Shown in pieces: positions 34,641 to 44,689 of a DNA stretch of 64,000 nucleotides. Location: the NCBI GenBank assembly GCA_034509735.1, contig JACGWO010000007.1:23402046-23466045 (forward strand), given 5' to 3'. Position 1 is the first letter of the stretch. Each line of letters opens with the position of its first letter. Made by a program: the position numbers and the translations under genes. Source of the DNA: Sesamum alatum (taxonomy: Eukaryota > Streptophyta > Magnoliopsida > Lamiales > Pedaliaceae). The notes under the pieces were generated by a model. It worked only from the letters and a program-made list of their open reading frames with translations. It made no database searches and was not told the DNA's origin.

Positions 34641-35508
34641 TATACCTTGGTTCGAGAAGAGTTTGGGGCACTCTCTCTTCCAATGCCCTTTCTCAACGGC
34701 AGTTGATACATATGTCATATGCCTTTGACTGTTGCTTAGAGACAACCTTTCCCTTTCCTTTGCCTTTCCCCTCTTTGGCAATGGGAACACTCTTAGTGTT
34801 CGTAGCTCTTTGACGGCCTTTCCCTTTCCTTTCTTCTTCTTCCAACGTCCCGGCACCCTTGCCTTTTCGTATTAGAAGTCGAAGCACCTCCAAACAATAC
34901 TGAAGGCGTGGACTTCTTAGTCGTTGCCTCGTATTGCACCAACATATTGATCAACTCATGAATGCCCTTCTCAAGTGCGTTCACGTTGTAGTTGACGATA
35001 AATTGGTCAAAGAGGGTGGGAGTGACTGAAGGATCACATCTATGTACGTTTCATTATCGAGACCTGCCTTTAGGTCCTCGAGCTTTTCCACCAGGGTAAG
35101 CATTTTAACCCCCGTGCTCTTGTACAGAGGATCCTTCTGTCATTTTAGTTCCAAAGAACGCCTTGGTCGCGACATACCTAGTATGCCGGTCCGGGACCGC
35201 ATAGCAATCCTTAAGGCGAGCCATAATGGAAGGGACATCGTCTAGCCTTTCATATTGCTTCTGAATCTCACTGGTCATCGAAGCAAGTATGATGCTACGG
35301 ACCTTCGGTTATCCTTGTGCCAAGTCTCGAACGTCTCACGTTCTTCTGGCGTGGATCCTTCCGGTAAGGTCCTAGGGAGAGGCTCGTCCATGACGTAGCC
35401 TTGGTTCTCGTAATCTAGGACATATCCTGAGATTGCGCAACGGTCGTTGTAGTTTGTTCCATTGAATTTGTTTGTCTCAAGAATGGTGGAAAGTGGGTTC
35501 TTAGACAT
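34629..35508 (-). pseudogene. E1 Gag
   Basis: Starts at ATG 35508: MSKNPLSTILETNKFNGTNY, then VLDYENQGYVMDEPLPRTLP, the usual N-terminus of copia Gag (DUF4219/UBN2 region). Further down: ALEKGIHELINMLVQYEATT, a Lys-rich run, then a zinc knuckle CINCR(x)KGHWKREC near 34715-34665. Frames of 77, 63, 66 and 75 codons are separated by 1-nt breaks; the knuckle itself is split by one, losing a residue. Gag would form the particle that packages element RNA. The start matches that of E4 (62816), which supports it. Confidence 0.85.
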
Positions 35509-35886
35509 TTTAAAATCTACATTTTAGAAAACAGCGCGCGATCAGCAGAAAATAAAAGACGGTGGTTTGATAAAATAATTAAAAGCATGGACTTTTAGTC
35601 ATTTAATCCTCCCACTATTTATACGAAAACACGGTACTCTCAAACGTGATTTTTGGGAAATCCTTTCCAAGTGGGCTTGGGATCCACAGCGATTTTTCCC
35701 ATACCCCGCTTTTACGATTCGCATGGAAAAGATCCTGTGGGAGGTATTCCATACCATTCTCGTTCCACGAGATTCCCAAGATTATTGCCTCACCCTTTCA
35801 CATGATCCCGAGGACTCCAAGCGAATCATGTTAATTGGGCGTTAGACCCAACCCAATCGACCGAGCCACGGACCCACTGGTACCCC

Positions 35887-35976
35887 CACGACTCGTGAGA
35901 CAGGTAGCAGCAGCCTGCTTTTCGTTCATGACATAATGCAGCTTCCTTTAAGTACAATAACGTGCCACGACTCGTG
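35887..35976 (-). promoter_or_regulatory. Paired palindrome in E1 leader
   Basis: CACGACTCGTG at 35887-35897 and again at 35966-35976, each part of a longer GTCTCACGAGTCGTGG in sense. The pair is about 380-470 nt before Gag. The same pair occurs in E4 (63181 and 63261), and one copy in E3 (56805). Role unknown; it could be an RNA dimer or packaging signal. Confidence 0.55.
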
Positions 35977-36974
35977 AGACCACGCTATTGACCTAAAGCA
36001 GCTTCCTCACTATGCCATGGATTGGAAGGCATGGAACAAACTCCTAGAGTTCATGTCCACTTGGTCTAGGGTCTAATATTTTGACATTGGTCCAACCAAT
36101 GTGAGAGTAAGTAATGACCGAGATCTCAAATAAATATCTACACATACATCCATAATGCGTAAATAAACCATTCATAGCAGTTATATGATAAATAAACAAT
36201 CCATTCATCCATCATCATAACCACTTGCAAAAATTAAAGCCTAGCACGCCCCTGTTGGATGATCACGAGCCCGTATCCTATGCGATCCACTGAGCCCGCA
36301 GTGGATCTATGGTCAATCTAGGGTTGGTCCTATACTATTACATTAATAGTAACCCAATCATCATGCTGATGGGCCTTGGTCTATTTTTCTCTTTCTTCAC
36401 TTCATGGAAAACTCCAAGGGGTCCTCCCGTCTGGGCTCTCCATGTGGTCCTTCCTTCTTCTCCACCAATTATAAAAGGAAACCTCACTCCTAGTCTACTC
36501 TCATTACATATTGAAAAATAGAAACCCCAGCGAAAACCCGGGGGGAGTACATAAGGAGGGAGGTAGAATGCCTTATTATTCCAAGGGCAACTAGAAAGAG
36601 AGAAGGAGAAAGCAGTAAAAGAGGCACACAGGCCCAACAGAAAATAAACCATACATCCGGTCTTAGGGCTCGCGATCATCCATTTCCATCCAAACACACA
36701 TAATACCAACAACATATGATTTCCAATCATAAATATCCAAAATAATTAATGAATATGTGCACAACGTGTGAAAACAGAACACAAATATTCGTAACAATAT
36801 TTTCTCGTTGTAGGAAAACTTTTCCTCATTATTTTTAAGTAAAATAACCCCGGGATTCAAAATCCAATTTTATTTTACTCCTAAAATAATGTCTTAGAAA
36901 AGTAGGCATAATTGAACCAAAAAAAATTAATACTGAAAATAATTAAAAAAAAAAAAAAAATACTGCTAGGGTTT

Positions 36975-37437
36975 GAAACCCTAGCAGCAGCAGCTGCTGC
37001 CGCCGCCGCTGGCGGCTCGCCGGCATGCGCGCAGGGCAGCAGGCTCAGCGTGCCGCCCCTGCGCGCGCGCAGGCACTGCCTGGCCGGGCGCGCGCGCGCC
37101 TGGCCGGCAGCGCGCTGCGCGGCCTGGCATGCCGCCCGGCCGCCGCGCGGGGCAGGCTCCCCTGCCTTGCGCGCGCGCTAGCCTGCTGGCTGCCGGCCGT
37201 GCCGTGCGCAGTGCGCGCGCAGACGCGCACTGGGCACACCTGCCGGCGCGCGCGCGCAGACTCCTCCGTCTGGGTGCGCGCGCACCTGGCGGCGCTGCCC
37301 AGAGCCCGTCCGCGCGCGGACCCGCAGGCGCGCGGCCTTGAGCGCGCGCGCGCGCGCAAACACCCTTGTCTGCGTGCGCGCGCGCCTGGAGGCGCTGCCT
37401 GCGTGCGCGCTGCCCCAGCGCGGCCGGCTGCGTCGTT
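36975..37437 (-). other. CpG-dense block in E1 leader
   Basis: About 460 bp of very high GC with many CGCGCGCG runs in an AT-rich element. Open frames of 70-180 codons appear on both strands because stops are rare; translated products are Ala/Arg/Gly-rich and low-complexity. A ~100-bp internal step is visible: GGGTGCGCGCGCACCTGG at 37271 and GCGTGCGCGCGCGCCTGG at 37371. A similar block is in E3 (55358-55860) and a remnant in E2 (50211-50275). Confidence 0.85.
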
Positions 37438-37635
37438 GCTCGTTTTCCGTTCAATTTTCCACCCCGTTTCCCAAGAAAAACAGAAAATTACCAACGTTCA
37501 TAAATTCACACGAATTAAAAGCAATAAAATCGACATGCTTAAAATCAAGAACAATCAAGACTTAATATAAAACATGCCAATATCACGTTTAATGCTTATA
37601 ACGCACATAAACCCTAGGCCTATACACCAAACTGG

Positions 37636-37647
37636 GCTCTGATACCA
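37636..37647 (-). promoter_or_regulatory. E1 primer-binding site
   Basis: GCTCTGATACCA on +, that is TGGTATCAGAGC in sense, one base after the 5' LTR end. It matches the 3' end of plant initiator Met-tRNA without its CCA-overlap mismatch, the common primer of copia elements. Confidence 0.9.
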
Positions 37648-37648
37648 C

Positions 37649-39647
37649 TGAAAGAAATCCGGTGGATCGTCTCGGGAATTGCGCGAATGCGGAAGCAGTA
37701 AAAATAAATTTACAAAATAAAAGGCATGCTTTTAATTTAAAGAACACGCTCAAGGGGTGTGCCCTTGAGGTTCCCGGGCGTTCGGTGTATCTCATGATCA
37801 TAAAACAAATAAAGAAATCATGGAGGCCATAGAGTTGAAAAAATTAAAGAGGGACGAAAATCTTAAACGAGACCTACCCGTTTGTCGTTTTCGTCTTCAA
37901 CTGCTACTCGCGTTGTTCCCCGTTTTGCACCAAGACCTCGTTCTTGAGATCCTCCAAATCGTGACACAGGATCCACCCACGTATTCTTGCACGTCGTGCT
38001 AGCAACGAACAAGTATCATATTGGAGAGGATAGATCAACCACGCGTTATGAATTAACGGGATCGATCTTCCTTAGTTCAATTGTTCCAAGAACAAAAGAA
38101 TAAGAAAATAATATTTTCTTGGTGAGAGAGAGAGAGAGGGTGGACGAGAGAGGGGAGGAGAGAGTGTGTGTTGTGTGTGTGTTTTTCAAGAATCATCAAA
38201 CTCACAAATGTTGGAAGCTAGAGGTTTATATAGAGGAAGAGTTTAATCCTCTTTAAACTCAAACTCTAAGTAACATAATTTGACTAGGATTTTGATCTAG
38301 TCAAAGTCCTAGTCAAACTAGTGTTTGACCTAGTCAAACGAATCCTAGCCTTCCATCTCCCCTTTCCATCTCAACCGTTGATTTTAATTTAATGGAATAT
38401 TTAAATCCTATTAAATATTCCAAAAGGCTAAAAGAATAAATATAATATTATAAATAAATATTATTATTTATTCTAAGCCCATTAAATCAACCCTTTTAAT
38501 AAATCCTATTTATTAATTTAATTCCCTTTATCAAATAAAAGGAATTAATTTCTCCAAGAAAATATGGGACCCGATTAAATCTAATTTAATCATTCCTTTA
38601 CTCCAATATTTAATTCCAAATTAAATACGAAGTGTGTGTGTGATAGTGTGTGACTCTTTAGGTTCACCATTCAGCTAGACTTGGTCGGATTCCTAGAATC
38701 CGTCCGTTACCATGGGTGGCCATCTAGCAACGGTCCATGGCACTAGAGACTAGGTGAAATATTTGGGGATGAACATTTAGGCTCTAACAGTACACTTGTC
38801 CTTCTGTCTTCGGTCTCATCACTTAGAGTCTAGGACACGGAAAAAGCAGGTACCCATTTTGGACCTAAGTGTCGGTCTGTCCTTACTAAACGCCGCAAGG
38901 GAAACCTTTCCCTTCTGTTCAGTTACTGTGGCCACAGATTTCAGGGACAAGACACAGAGCATACATGAGACTCAACTGTCAATGCCTTTTGACAGGAGAC
39001 AGATCCTTTCTTGGAAACTACTGTCACTTTGTACACCGAGCTGCACTAGACATGGCTTATGACTACTCAAGAGTATTTTGGCAATCTCTCACCATATCTA
39101 AGATACAGACCTGATGCACAGGTAAACTCAGCAGTTCCTCAAGTCAAAGGACTTGGCCTGTACCGTTGGAACCGGGAATACACGTCATACCTTGCTGACC
39201 ATACTCAAGGTCCTCCGTAAGACGGTTCCCGCGAGTCACCTCAGTCAGCTGCTTCCTAGCACGCTGACCCACTAACACTGCTTAGACGACCTTCGTCACC
39301 TGTCGATGAATACGACAGCAGATGCTTAGTGCAAGTCTCAAAGGGAATCCCGGTACCCATTTTCGGGATTCCTTGACTTGGAGATTTCCGGACTGATTCG
39401 GTAAGACTGATTTCATGGACCTACCTCCAAGCGTAGTCCCAGTCCTCGAAATCGTTTCTCAGTCCGTGGGCTTTGTTTTGCGTAGTGAACAGTAATGTAA
39501 ATGCAGATAAGTGAACGTAAACAAAGTATTGCCATATGAATTTTCACTTCTTTATTCATAAATGTTTTATCAAATACCAAAGAAATTTTCTAGACATAGG
39601 TTACATATTCCTGCCAAAATTGGCTTACATGGTCACCTATTCTAACA
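37649..39647 (-). repeat. E1 5' LTR
   Basis: 1999 bp; opens TGAAAGAAATCCGGTGGATC on + and ends CTATTCTAACA. Pairs with 29393-31405. In sense it carries a TATATAAA box near 38225-38232, followed by CA- and CT-rich microsatellite DNA that probably spans the RNA start. Confidence 0.93.
38225..38232 (-). promoter_or_regulatory. TATA box in E1 5' LTR
   Basis: TTTATATA on + (TATATAAA on minus) within CCTCTATATAAACCTC. The matching site in the 3' LTR is near 29973. CT/CA-rich DNA lies 30-110 bp downstream in sense. Confidence 0.55.
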
Positions 39648-40224
39648 CCGAAGCTGCTATGTATTCAGACTCTGTGTGGAGTCCGTCGTGGTAGCCTACT
39701 TGGAACCCTTCCAAGCAACCACGCCACCATTTAGTCTAAACAAAAAAACAGACTGAGACTTGGCATCATCATCATCTGACTAGAAGCTAGCGTCGCTATA
39801 GCCTTCCAGTATCAATTTTCCACCACCGTAAATCAAAAACATGTCCTTAGTCCTTTTTAGGTACTTCAGGATAGTCTTGACCGTACTCCAATGTGCCTCC
39901 CCGGCACACGACTGATATTGACTAGTCACGCTCAAAGCGAAAGCCACATCAGGTCTAGTGCACTGGACAACATACTGAATGCTATCTACGGCTGAAGCAT
40001 AGGGGATGTCCAACATCTGTTTAAGCTCTTCATCAGTCTTAGGAGGCTGCTTCTTGGATAACTAAATTCCATGCCTTATAGGAAGGAATCCTCGTTTTGA
40101 GCTCTCCATCTTGAATCTCTTTCAAGACTTTCTCAGTGTACGAGGACTGGGCCATTCCTAACATCCTTCAGATCTATCCTTATTGATCTTGATACCAAGG
40201 ATGTAGGATGCCTCGTCCATATCC
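39648..40224 (-). pseudogene. E2 RT end and RNase H front
   Basis: A 78-codon frame (40016-39780) reads MLDIPYASAVDSIQYVVQCT, then RPDVAFALSVTSQYQSCAGE and ILKYLKRTKDMFLIYGGG, ending YSDASF. This is the connection between RT and RNase H in copia pol; SDASF carries the first RNase H Asp. The domain continues at 29392 on the other side of E1. Flanked by the CCGAA duplication (left) and the TATCC duplication (right). Confidence 0.85.
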
Positions 40225-42151
40225 TGAAAGCCTAGCAAAGGCGTGTGGATCGGCCCGGGAGTAGCGCGAATACGGAAGCGTGGTAAAATAAAGGAATTTG
40301 CAAGAATTAAAAGCATGCATAATAAACACGTTCAAGGGGTGTACCCTTGAATGTCCCGGGCGTTCGGTGTATCTCATGAATAATTAAAACATGTAAAAGA
40401 TTTCATGGAGGCCATAGGGTTTAAAAGAAAGAGGGGCGAAAACCATAAACCGGAAACCTACCGATTGTCGTTTTCGTCTTTAAACCGGTACTCGCGTTGT
40501 TCCCCGTTTTGCTCCAAGATCTCGTATAGGAGACCCTCTAATTCGTACACGCAATCCGCCCTCGTATCTTGATCTTCGTGCTAGCGAAAGAACAAGTTTA
40601 TATTTTGGAGAGGACGGATCGATCAAATGTTATTGATTAACGAGATCAACCCTCCTTAATATTCAATTGTCAAACAAAAGAACAAGGAAGAGAGGGAGAG
40701 AGAGACAGAGGAGCCGAGTAGTGTATGTGTGTGTTTCAAATTTCATCATCTTCTTCAAAGTGGTTACTTAGGAGTACTTATAGAGGAGGAATCCTATTCC
40801 TCTTCAAATCCCTACACTTTGAAGACTCCTTCTTGAATAGGATTTGACCTAGTCAAATCCTAGTCAATTGCTAGGCTTCTTGGTCAAACCAATCCTAGCC
40901 ATCAATTCCTCTTTTTAATCTCAACCGTTGATTAATTTAATGAAATATTTAAATCTCATTTAAATAATCCTAAAGGTAATAAGTAAATATATCAAATATA
41001 AATATTTATTCCAAGACCATTAAATTAATTTCCAATAAATCTAATATATTAGATAAATTCCTTTCATCTAATAAAAGGAATTAAGTCTTCCCAAGAAAAT
41101 AAGGACCCGATTAAATCCAATTTAATCGCTCCATTTCTCCAAATATTTAATTCTCAACTAAATACGTTATGTGTACGGATTGTGTGTGGCTCTTTAGGTT
41201 CACCTTCAGCTAGACTTGGTTGGATTCATAGAATCTGTCCGTTACCATGGGTGGCCGTCTAGCAACGGTCCATGGCACTAGATACTAGGTGAATATGCGT
41301 GGGGATGAATATTTAGGCTCTACAGTACATCTATCCTTCCGTCTACGGTCTCACCACTTAAAGTCTAGGGCATGGATTATGTAAGTACCCATTTTGGACC
41401 TAAGTGTCGGTCTGTCTTTTACTAAACGCCGCAAGGGAATCCTTCCCTTCTGTTCAGTTACTTTGGCCACAGATTTTAGGGACAAGCCACAGAGTATTGT
41501 GAGACTCTACTGTCAACCTTTTTAACAGGAGACAGATCCTTTCTTGGAAACTACTGTCACGTTGTACACCGCAGCTGCACTAGATATGGCTTATGACTAC
41601 TCAAGTGAATCTTGGCAATCTTTCACCATACCAAAGATACAGTCTCGATGTACAGGTAAACTTAGCAATTCCTCAAGTCAAAGGACTCGACCTGTACCAT
41701 TTGGAACCGGGAACTCACGTCATACCTAACCGATCCTACTCAAGGTCCTTAGTCGGCCGCTTCCCCAGCAGGCCAACCCACTAACACTGCTTTGACGACC
41801 CTCATCACCTGTCGATGAAACACGACAGCAGATGCTTAGTGCAAGTCTCAAGGGGAATCTCGTTGCCCATTTTCGAGATTCCTAGACTTGGAGATTTTCA
41901 GATTGATTCGGCGGAACTGATTTCATGGACCTACCTCCAAGCGTAGTCCCAGTCCCCGAAATGCGATTTCAGTCTGTGGGCTTTGTTTGTGTAGCGAACA
42001 GTAATAGAGCAGATAAAGTGAACACAAACAAAGTATATGCCAAATGAACTTGACTTCTTATTCATCAAGGTTTTATTAAAACTTCAAAATTGTTCAGACA
42101 TAGGTTACAATTTGCCTACCAAGATTGGCTACATGGTCACCTATTCTAACA
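40225..42151 (-). mobile_element. Solo copia LTR (B-type), 1927 bp, in E2 RT
   Basis: Opens TGAAAGCCTAGCAAAGGCGT and closes GGTCACCTATTCTAACA. Perfect target duplication TATCC at 40220-40224 and 42152-42156. It splits the E2 RT after the KDM codons. Its CTAGCAAAGGCGTGTGGATC end matches the E3 and 21211 LTR ends (inverted), so these three are one subfamily. Confidence 0.93.
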
Positions 42152-42725
42152 TATCCTTCATGGAGAATTGCATTGACAACCAAGCTTTAGTGGTTCCCAA
42201 CATCTTAGCATCATTCCTAATGAGCAAGATGTCATCCACGTAAAGCACCAGGAACGCAACCGAATTCCCACTGATCTTCTTGTATACACAAAGATCGGAC
42301 TCATTCTTGATGAAATCATATCCTCGTATGACTTCATCAAAACGTATGTTCCAGCTTTGGAAAGCTTGTTTGAGGCCATAGATGAACCTTTGGAGACGGT
42401 AGACCTTCTGCTCTTCTCCAACAGATGTGAAACCTTCCAGTTGATCCATATAGATCTCTTCCTCTACAAAACCGTTGAGGAAGGTAGTTTTCACGTTCAT
42501 CTGCCATATTTCATAGTCATACCATGCTGCTATGGCAAGCAGTATCCGAATTGACTTAACCATTGCTACAGGAGAGTAGGTTTCCTTAAAGTCGACCCCG
42601 GGTCGCTGAGTGTAACCCTTCGCCACAAGTCTGGCTTTGAAGGTTGTAACCTCCCCGTCAGCTCCAAGCTTACATTTGTAAACCCATTTACACCCTACGG
42701 GTTTTACCCCTTTGGGTGGGTCCAC
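42152..42725 (-). pseudogene. E2 reverse transcriptase fragment
   Basis: An unbroken frame of about 190 codons: DPPKGVKPVGCKWVYKCKLG, ARLVAKGYTQRPGVDFKETY, then IYGLKQAFQSWNIRF and LVLYVDDILLIRNDAKML. The YVDD catalytic box is intact. It ends at KAWLSMQFSMKDM where the solo LTR inserted, and continues at 40224. Only a TAG (probably from TGG) separates it from the integrase tail frame upstream. It is the longest clean copia coding stretch in the window. Confidence 0.9.
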
Positions 42726-42731
42726 TAAGGT

Positions 42732-43268
42732 CTAAACCTGGTTTGCACCCATCAAGTCCATCTCGGATTTCATGCCCTCAAGCCACTTATCCGAATTGAT
42801 GTCCGACATCGCTTCTCCATACGTATTTGGATCATTATCCAACTGATCGGTCAGGCCCAAAAATCCATGCCTATCAAGTGGGTGGGATACTCTGGCCGAC
42901 TTACAGAGGACTGGAACATTATCAGTGGGAACTACCTGCTCAGATGTCACTACCACCTCATGGGGTACCTCACTTGATTCCTCAAGCAATACCTCATCGC
43001 GTCGACTATCCGATGGAAAACCCTTTTCCAAGAATACTGTGTTTTGCGAGACAAAAACCTTTTGCTCGGAGGGATCATAGAAATAATACCCCGTAGTTTC
43101 TTTTCGATACCCGATGAACCTGCATAAACTAGACCTGGTGTCCAGTTTATCTCCCACTAATCTGTTGACATATGCGGGGCAACCCCACACTTTCAAGTAT
43201 TTGTAGGAGGCAGGCTTGCCATACCATATCTCATATGGCCTTTGGGATATCTTCTCAGATGGCACCAA
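42732..43268 (-). pseudogene. E2 integrase C-terminal part and linker
   Basis: 178 codons: EKISQRPYEIWYGKPASYKY, LKVWGCPAYVNRLVGDKLDT, FIGYRKETTGYYFYDPSEQK, VFVSQNTVFLEKGFPSDSRR, then an acidic linker ending SDKWLEGMKSEMDLMGANQV. This is the end of copia integrase (KxWGCxAYV, GYxxxTxGYxFYxP). The DDE core that should precede it is absent: upstream sequence jumps to GAG-pre-integrase-like and then Gag sequence within ~70 bp. Confidence 0.88.
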
Positions 43269-43331
43269 GTTAAAAATATGTGCATTATCTTGATTATCCT
43301 ATTTCGTTTGTGTTCCACAATCATAATCCAA

Positions 43332-43789
43332 TTATACCATTGAACACAAACATACTTGGATTGGAGAGGAGTTTTGGGCACTCCCTCTTTCAATAACCCT
43401 TTCTTTGGCAATGCATGCAGACATCATTTGCCTTAGACCACTGAGAACCATGGGCCATCCCTTTCCCTTTGCCCATTCCCACCGGGGCAACAAGGACGCT
43501 GGAGGGCGAGCAAGGGCTGCAACCGTCTTCCCTTTTCCCTTCTTCCTCTTCCAGCATCCGGCCCTCTTGTTGTTCGCCTTGGAGGTCAAAGCCTCTCCTA
43601 TCAATACCGCCAGCGCCGACTTGTGGGTCGTAGCCTCGTATTGTACCAGCATGTTGGTCAACTTATAAATAGACTTCTCAAGCTCGTTCATGTTGTAGTT
43701 TACAACAAACGGGTCATAGGACTGAGGAAGCGACTGGAGGATCACGTCAATGTATGTGTCATTGTTGAGCCCAACTTTAAGGTCCTCGA
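43332..43789 (-). pseudogene. E2 Gag C-terminal fragment
   Basis: On minus: VEDLKVGLNNDTYIDVILQS, LPQSYDPFVVNYNMNELEKS, MLVQYEATTHKSALAVLIGE, GCWKRKKGKGKT. This matches Gag of E1 and E4. The zinc knuckle region reads CIAKERVIERGSAQNSS, a frameshifted CxxCxKxGHWKRECPK. The N-terminal half is cut off by the CACTA insertion at 43790, and the far side is not recognisable. Confidence 0.85.
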
Positions 43790-43978
43790 CACTACAAGAA
43801 AAAAGGCCTTTTGCTACCAAATTATTTACAACGAAAAAAATAGCGTAGCAAACGATGGTTTTAACTACGAATTTGATTCTGTAACAAAAGATGTCGTTGT
43901 ATTAGGCTTTTGCTATGAAAAATAGTCGTAACAAACAATGTATCTTTGTGTGACAAGAAACAAGCTACATTACAGTTC

Positions 43979-43994
43979 AAAACGACGTCGTTTT
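43979..43994. promoter_or_regulatory. 16-bp ACGT palindrome
   Basis: AAAACGACGTCGTTTT, a perfect palindrome with a GACGTC core, about 285 bp before the captured WDR83-like start codon. Motifs with this core are frequent in plant promoters and are bound by bZIP factors, so it may be part of the captured promoter. Confidence 0.5.
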
Positions 43995-44278
43995 ATCTTC
44001 TTTTCAGTATTTTTGTTATAAATTTATAAATGGTGTAGCAAAACCAATTGGCTCCAAAAATTTTTGTTTCCCTCTAATTATGTATTGTATTTTGTTTAAT
44101 TTGGTGTAAAGAAATTATATTGTAAATTTTAATTTTTCAACATTGTGAAGCCCTAAAACAATTCTTTCACACAACCCAATTCAAACAAAATCTCCTTCAA
44201 TCTTTTTTGTCTTCAGACAAAACCCACTTTTCTCCTCTTCCTCTCGATTTCTCGGATGCTCATTATTCCACCGTAAAC

Positions 44279-44689
44279 ATGTCCGCCGCAGTCTCCGTCA
44301 GATTCAACAAAGAATCTACCAAGGACGGAGGCTAATATGCTCTAGGGCCATGAAGGTTTTGTATTGGCAGCACGATTCAAAGCCAACGGCGAGTATTCCC
44401 TGAGCTGCGGCAGAGACCGCACCATATGCCTCTAGGATCCTCACCCTGGATTGCATATCAAGACCTACCAATTGCATGTCCGTGAAGTTCGCGAAGTCCA
44501 TGTCGCACTATACAATCCTCAAGTTTCAAGCTAGGGTTTATGACTCTTAAATTGTTTTGTTACTTATAATTTCTTTTTGTGGTAGGGATAATTCGAGGTT
44601 GTGTTTGTGTGGAGGCGATCGGAAAGTCTTCTACTAGGATGTGGCGACTGGTCGTGTAATTCGGGAATTTCGTGGTCATGATAGTGAGG
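44279..44689 (+). pseudogene. WDR83: Captured WDR83/MORG1-like WD40 gene fragment (exons 1-2)
   Basis: From ATG 44279 (MSAAVSVRFNKEST) the + strand gives EGFVLAARFKANGEYSLSCG, RDRTI, DPHPGLHIKTYQLHVREVRE. After an intron (about 44530-44585, GT...TAG) it continues DNSRLCLCGGDRKVFY, stop, DVATGRVIREFRGHDSE, then a donor GAG/GTAGGT at 44690. This is the first two WD repeats of the MAP-kinase organizer protein WDR83/MORG1, which in animals and plants scaffolds kinase signalling and is also linked to splicing. Introns are kept, so capture was at DNA level. Two Trp codons are now TAG, and the rest of the gene is absent. Confidence 0.8.

Larger units (their letters stand above)
35509..37648 (-). other. 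E1 untranslated leader
   Basis: 2.1 kb between the primer-binding site and the Gag ATG, unusually long for copia. It holds a CpG-dense block (36975-37437), two copies of a CACGA-C-TCGTG palindrome (35887 and 35966) and the shared stretch near 36485-36640 that recurs inverted in E3 at 56280-56350. No conserved ORF is recognisable outside the GC-rich block. Confidence 0.75.
29393..39647 (-). mobile_element. Complete copia retrotransposon E1 (10.26 kb)
   Basis: Two LTRs of about 2.0 kb (29393-31405 and 37649-39647) flank an internal region on minus with leader, gag, protease, integrase, RT and RNase H in copia order. Perfect 5-bp target duplication CCGAA at 29388-29392 and 39648-39652. The primer-binding site matches the 3' end of initiator Met-tRNA, and the polypurine tract is GTGGGAGAT in sense. 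It sits inside the RNase H domain of E2. All catalytic motifs are visible, but frames are broken by many 1-nt indels, so as read it is not functional. Family: Tork/Angela-like copia, by RT wording and LTR length (inference). Confidence 0.92.

Noticed and set aside
35881..36010. Possible CRISPR-like spacing of the CACGACTCGTG repeats
   Set aside because: Only two copies, in a plant retrotransposon leader; there is no array.
36981..37570. Open frames of 149-181 codons on both strands
   Set aside because: They lie in the CpG-dense leader block where stops are rare by composition; products are low-complexity Ala/Arg text and frames on opposite strands are equally open. I keep the block as a feature but do not call a gene.
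43623..43925. 100-codon + frame across the E2/CACTA border
   Set aside because: It runs antisense through Gag and over the transposon insertion point, so it cannot be an old gene.
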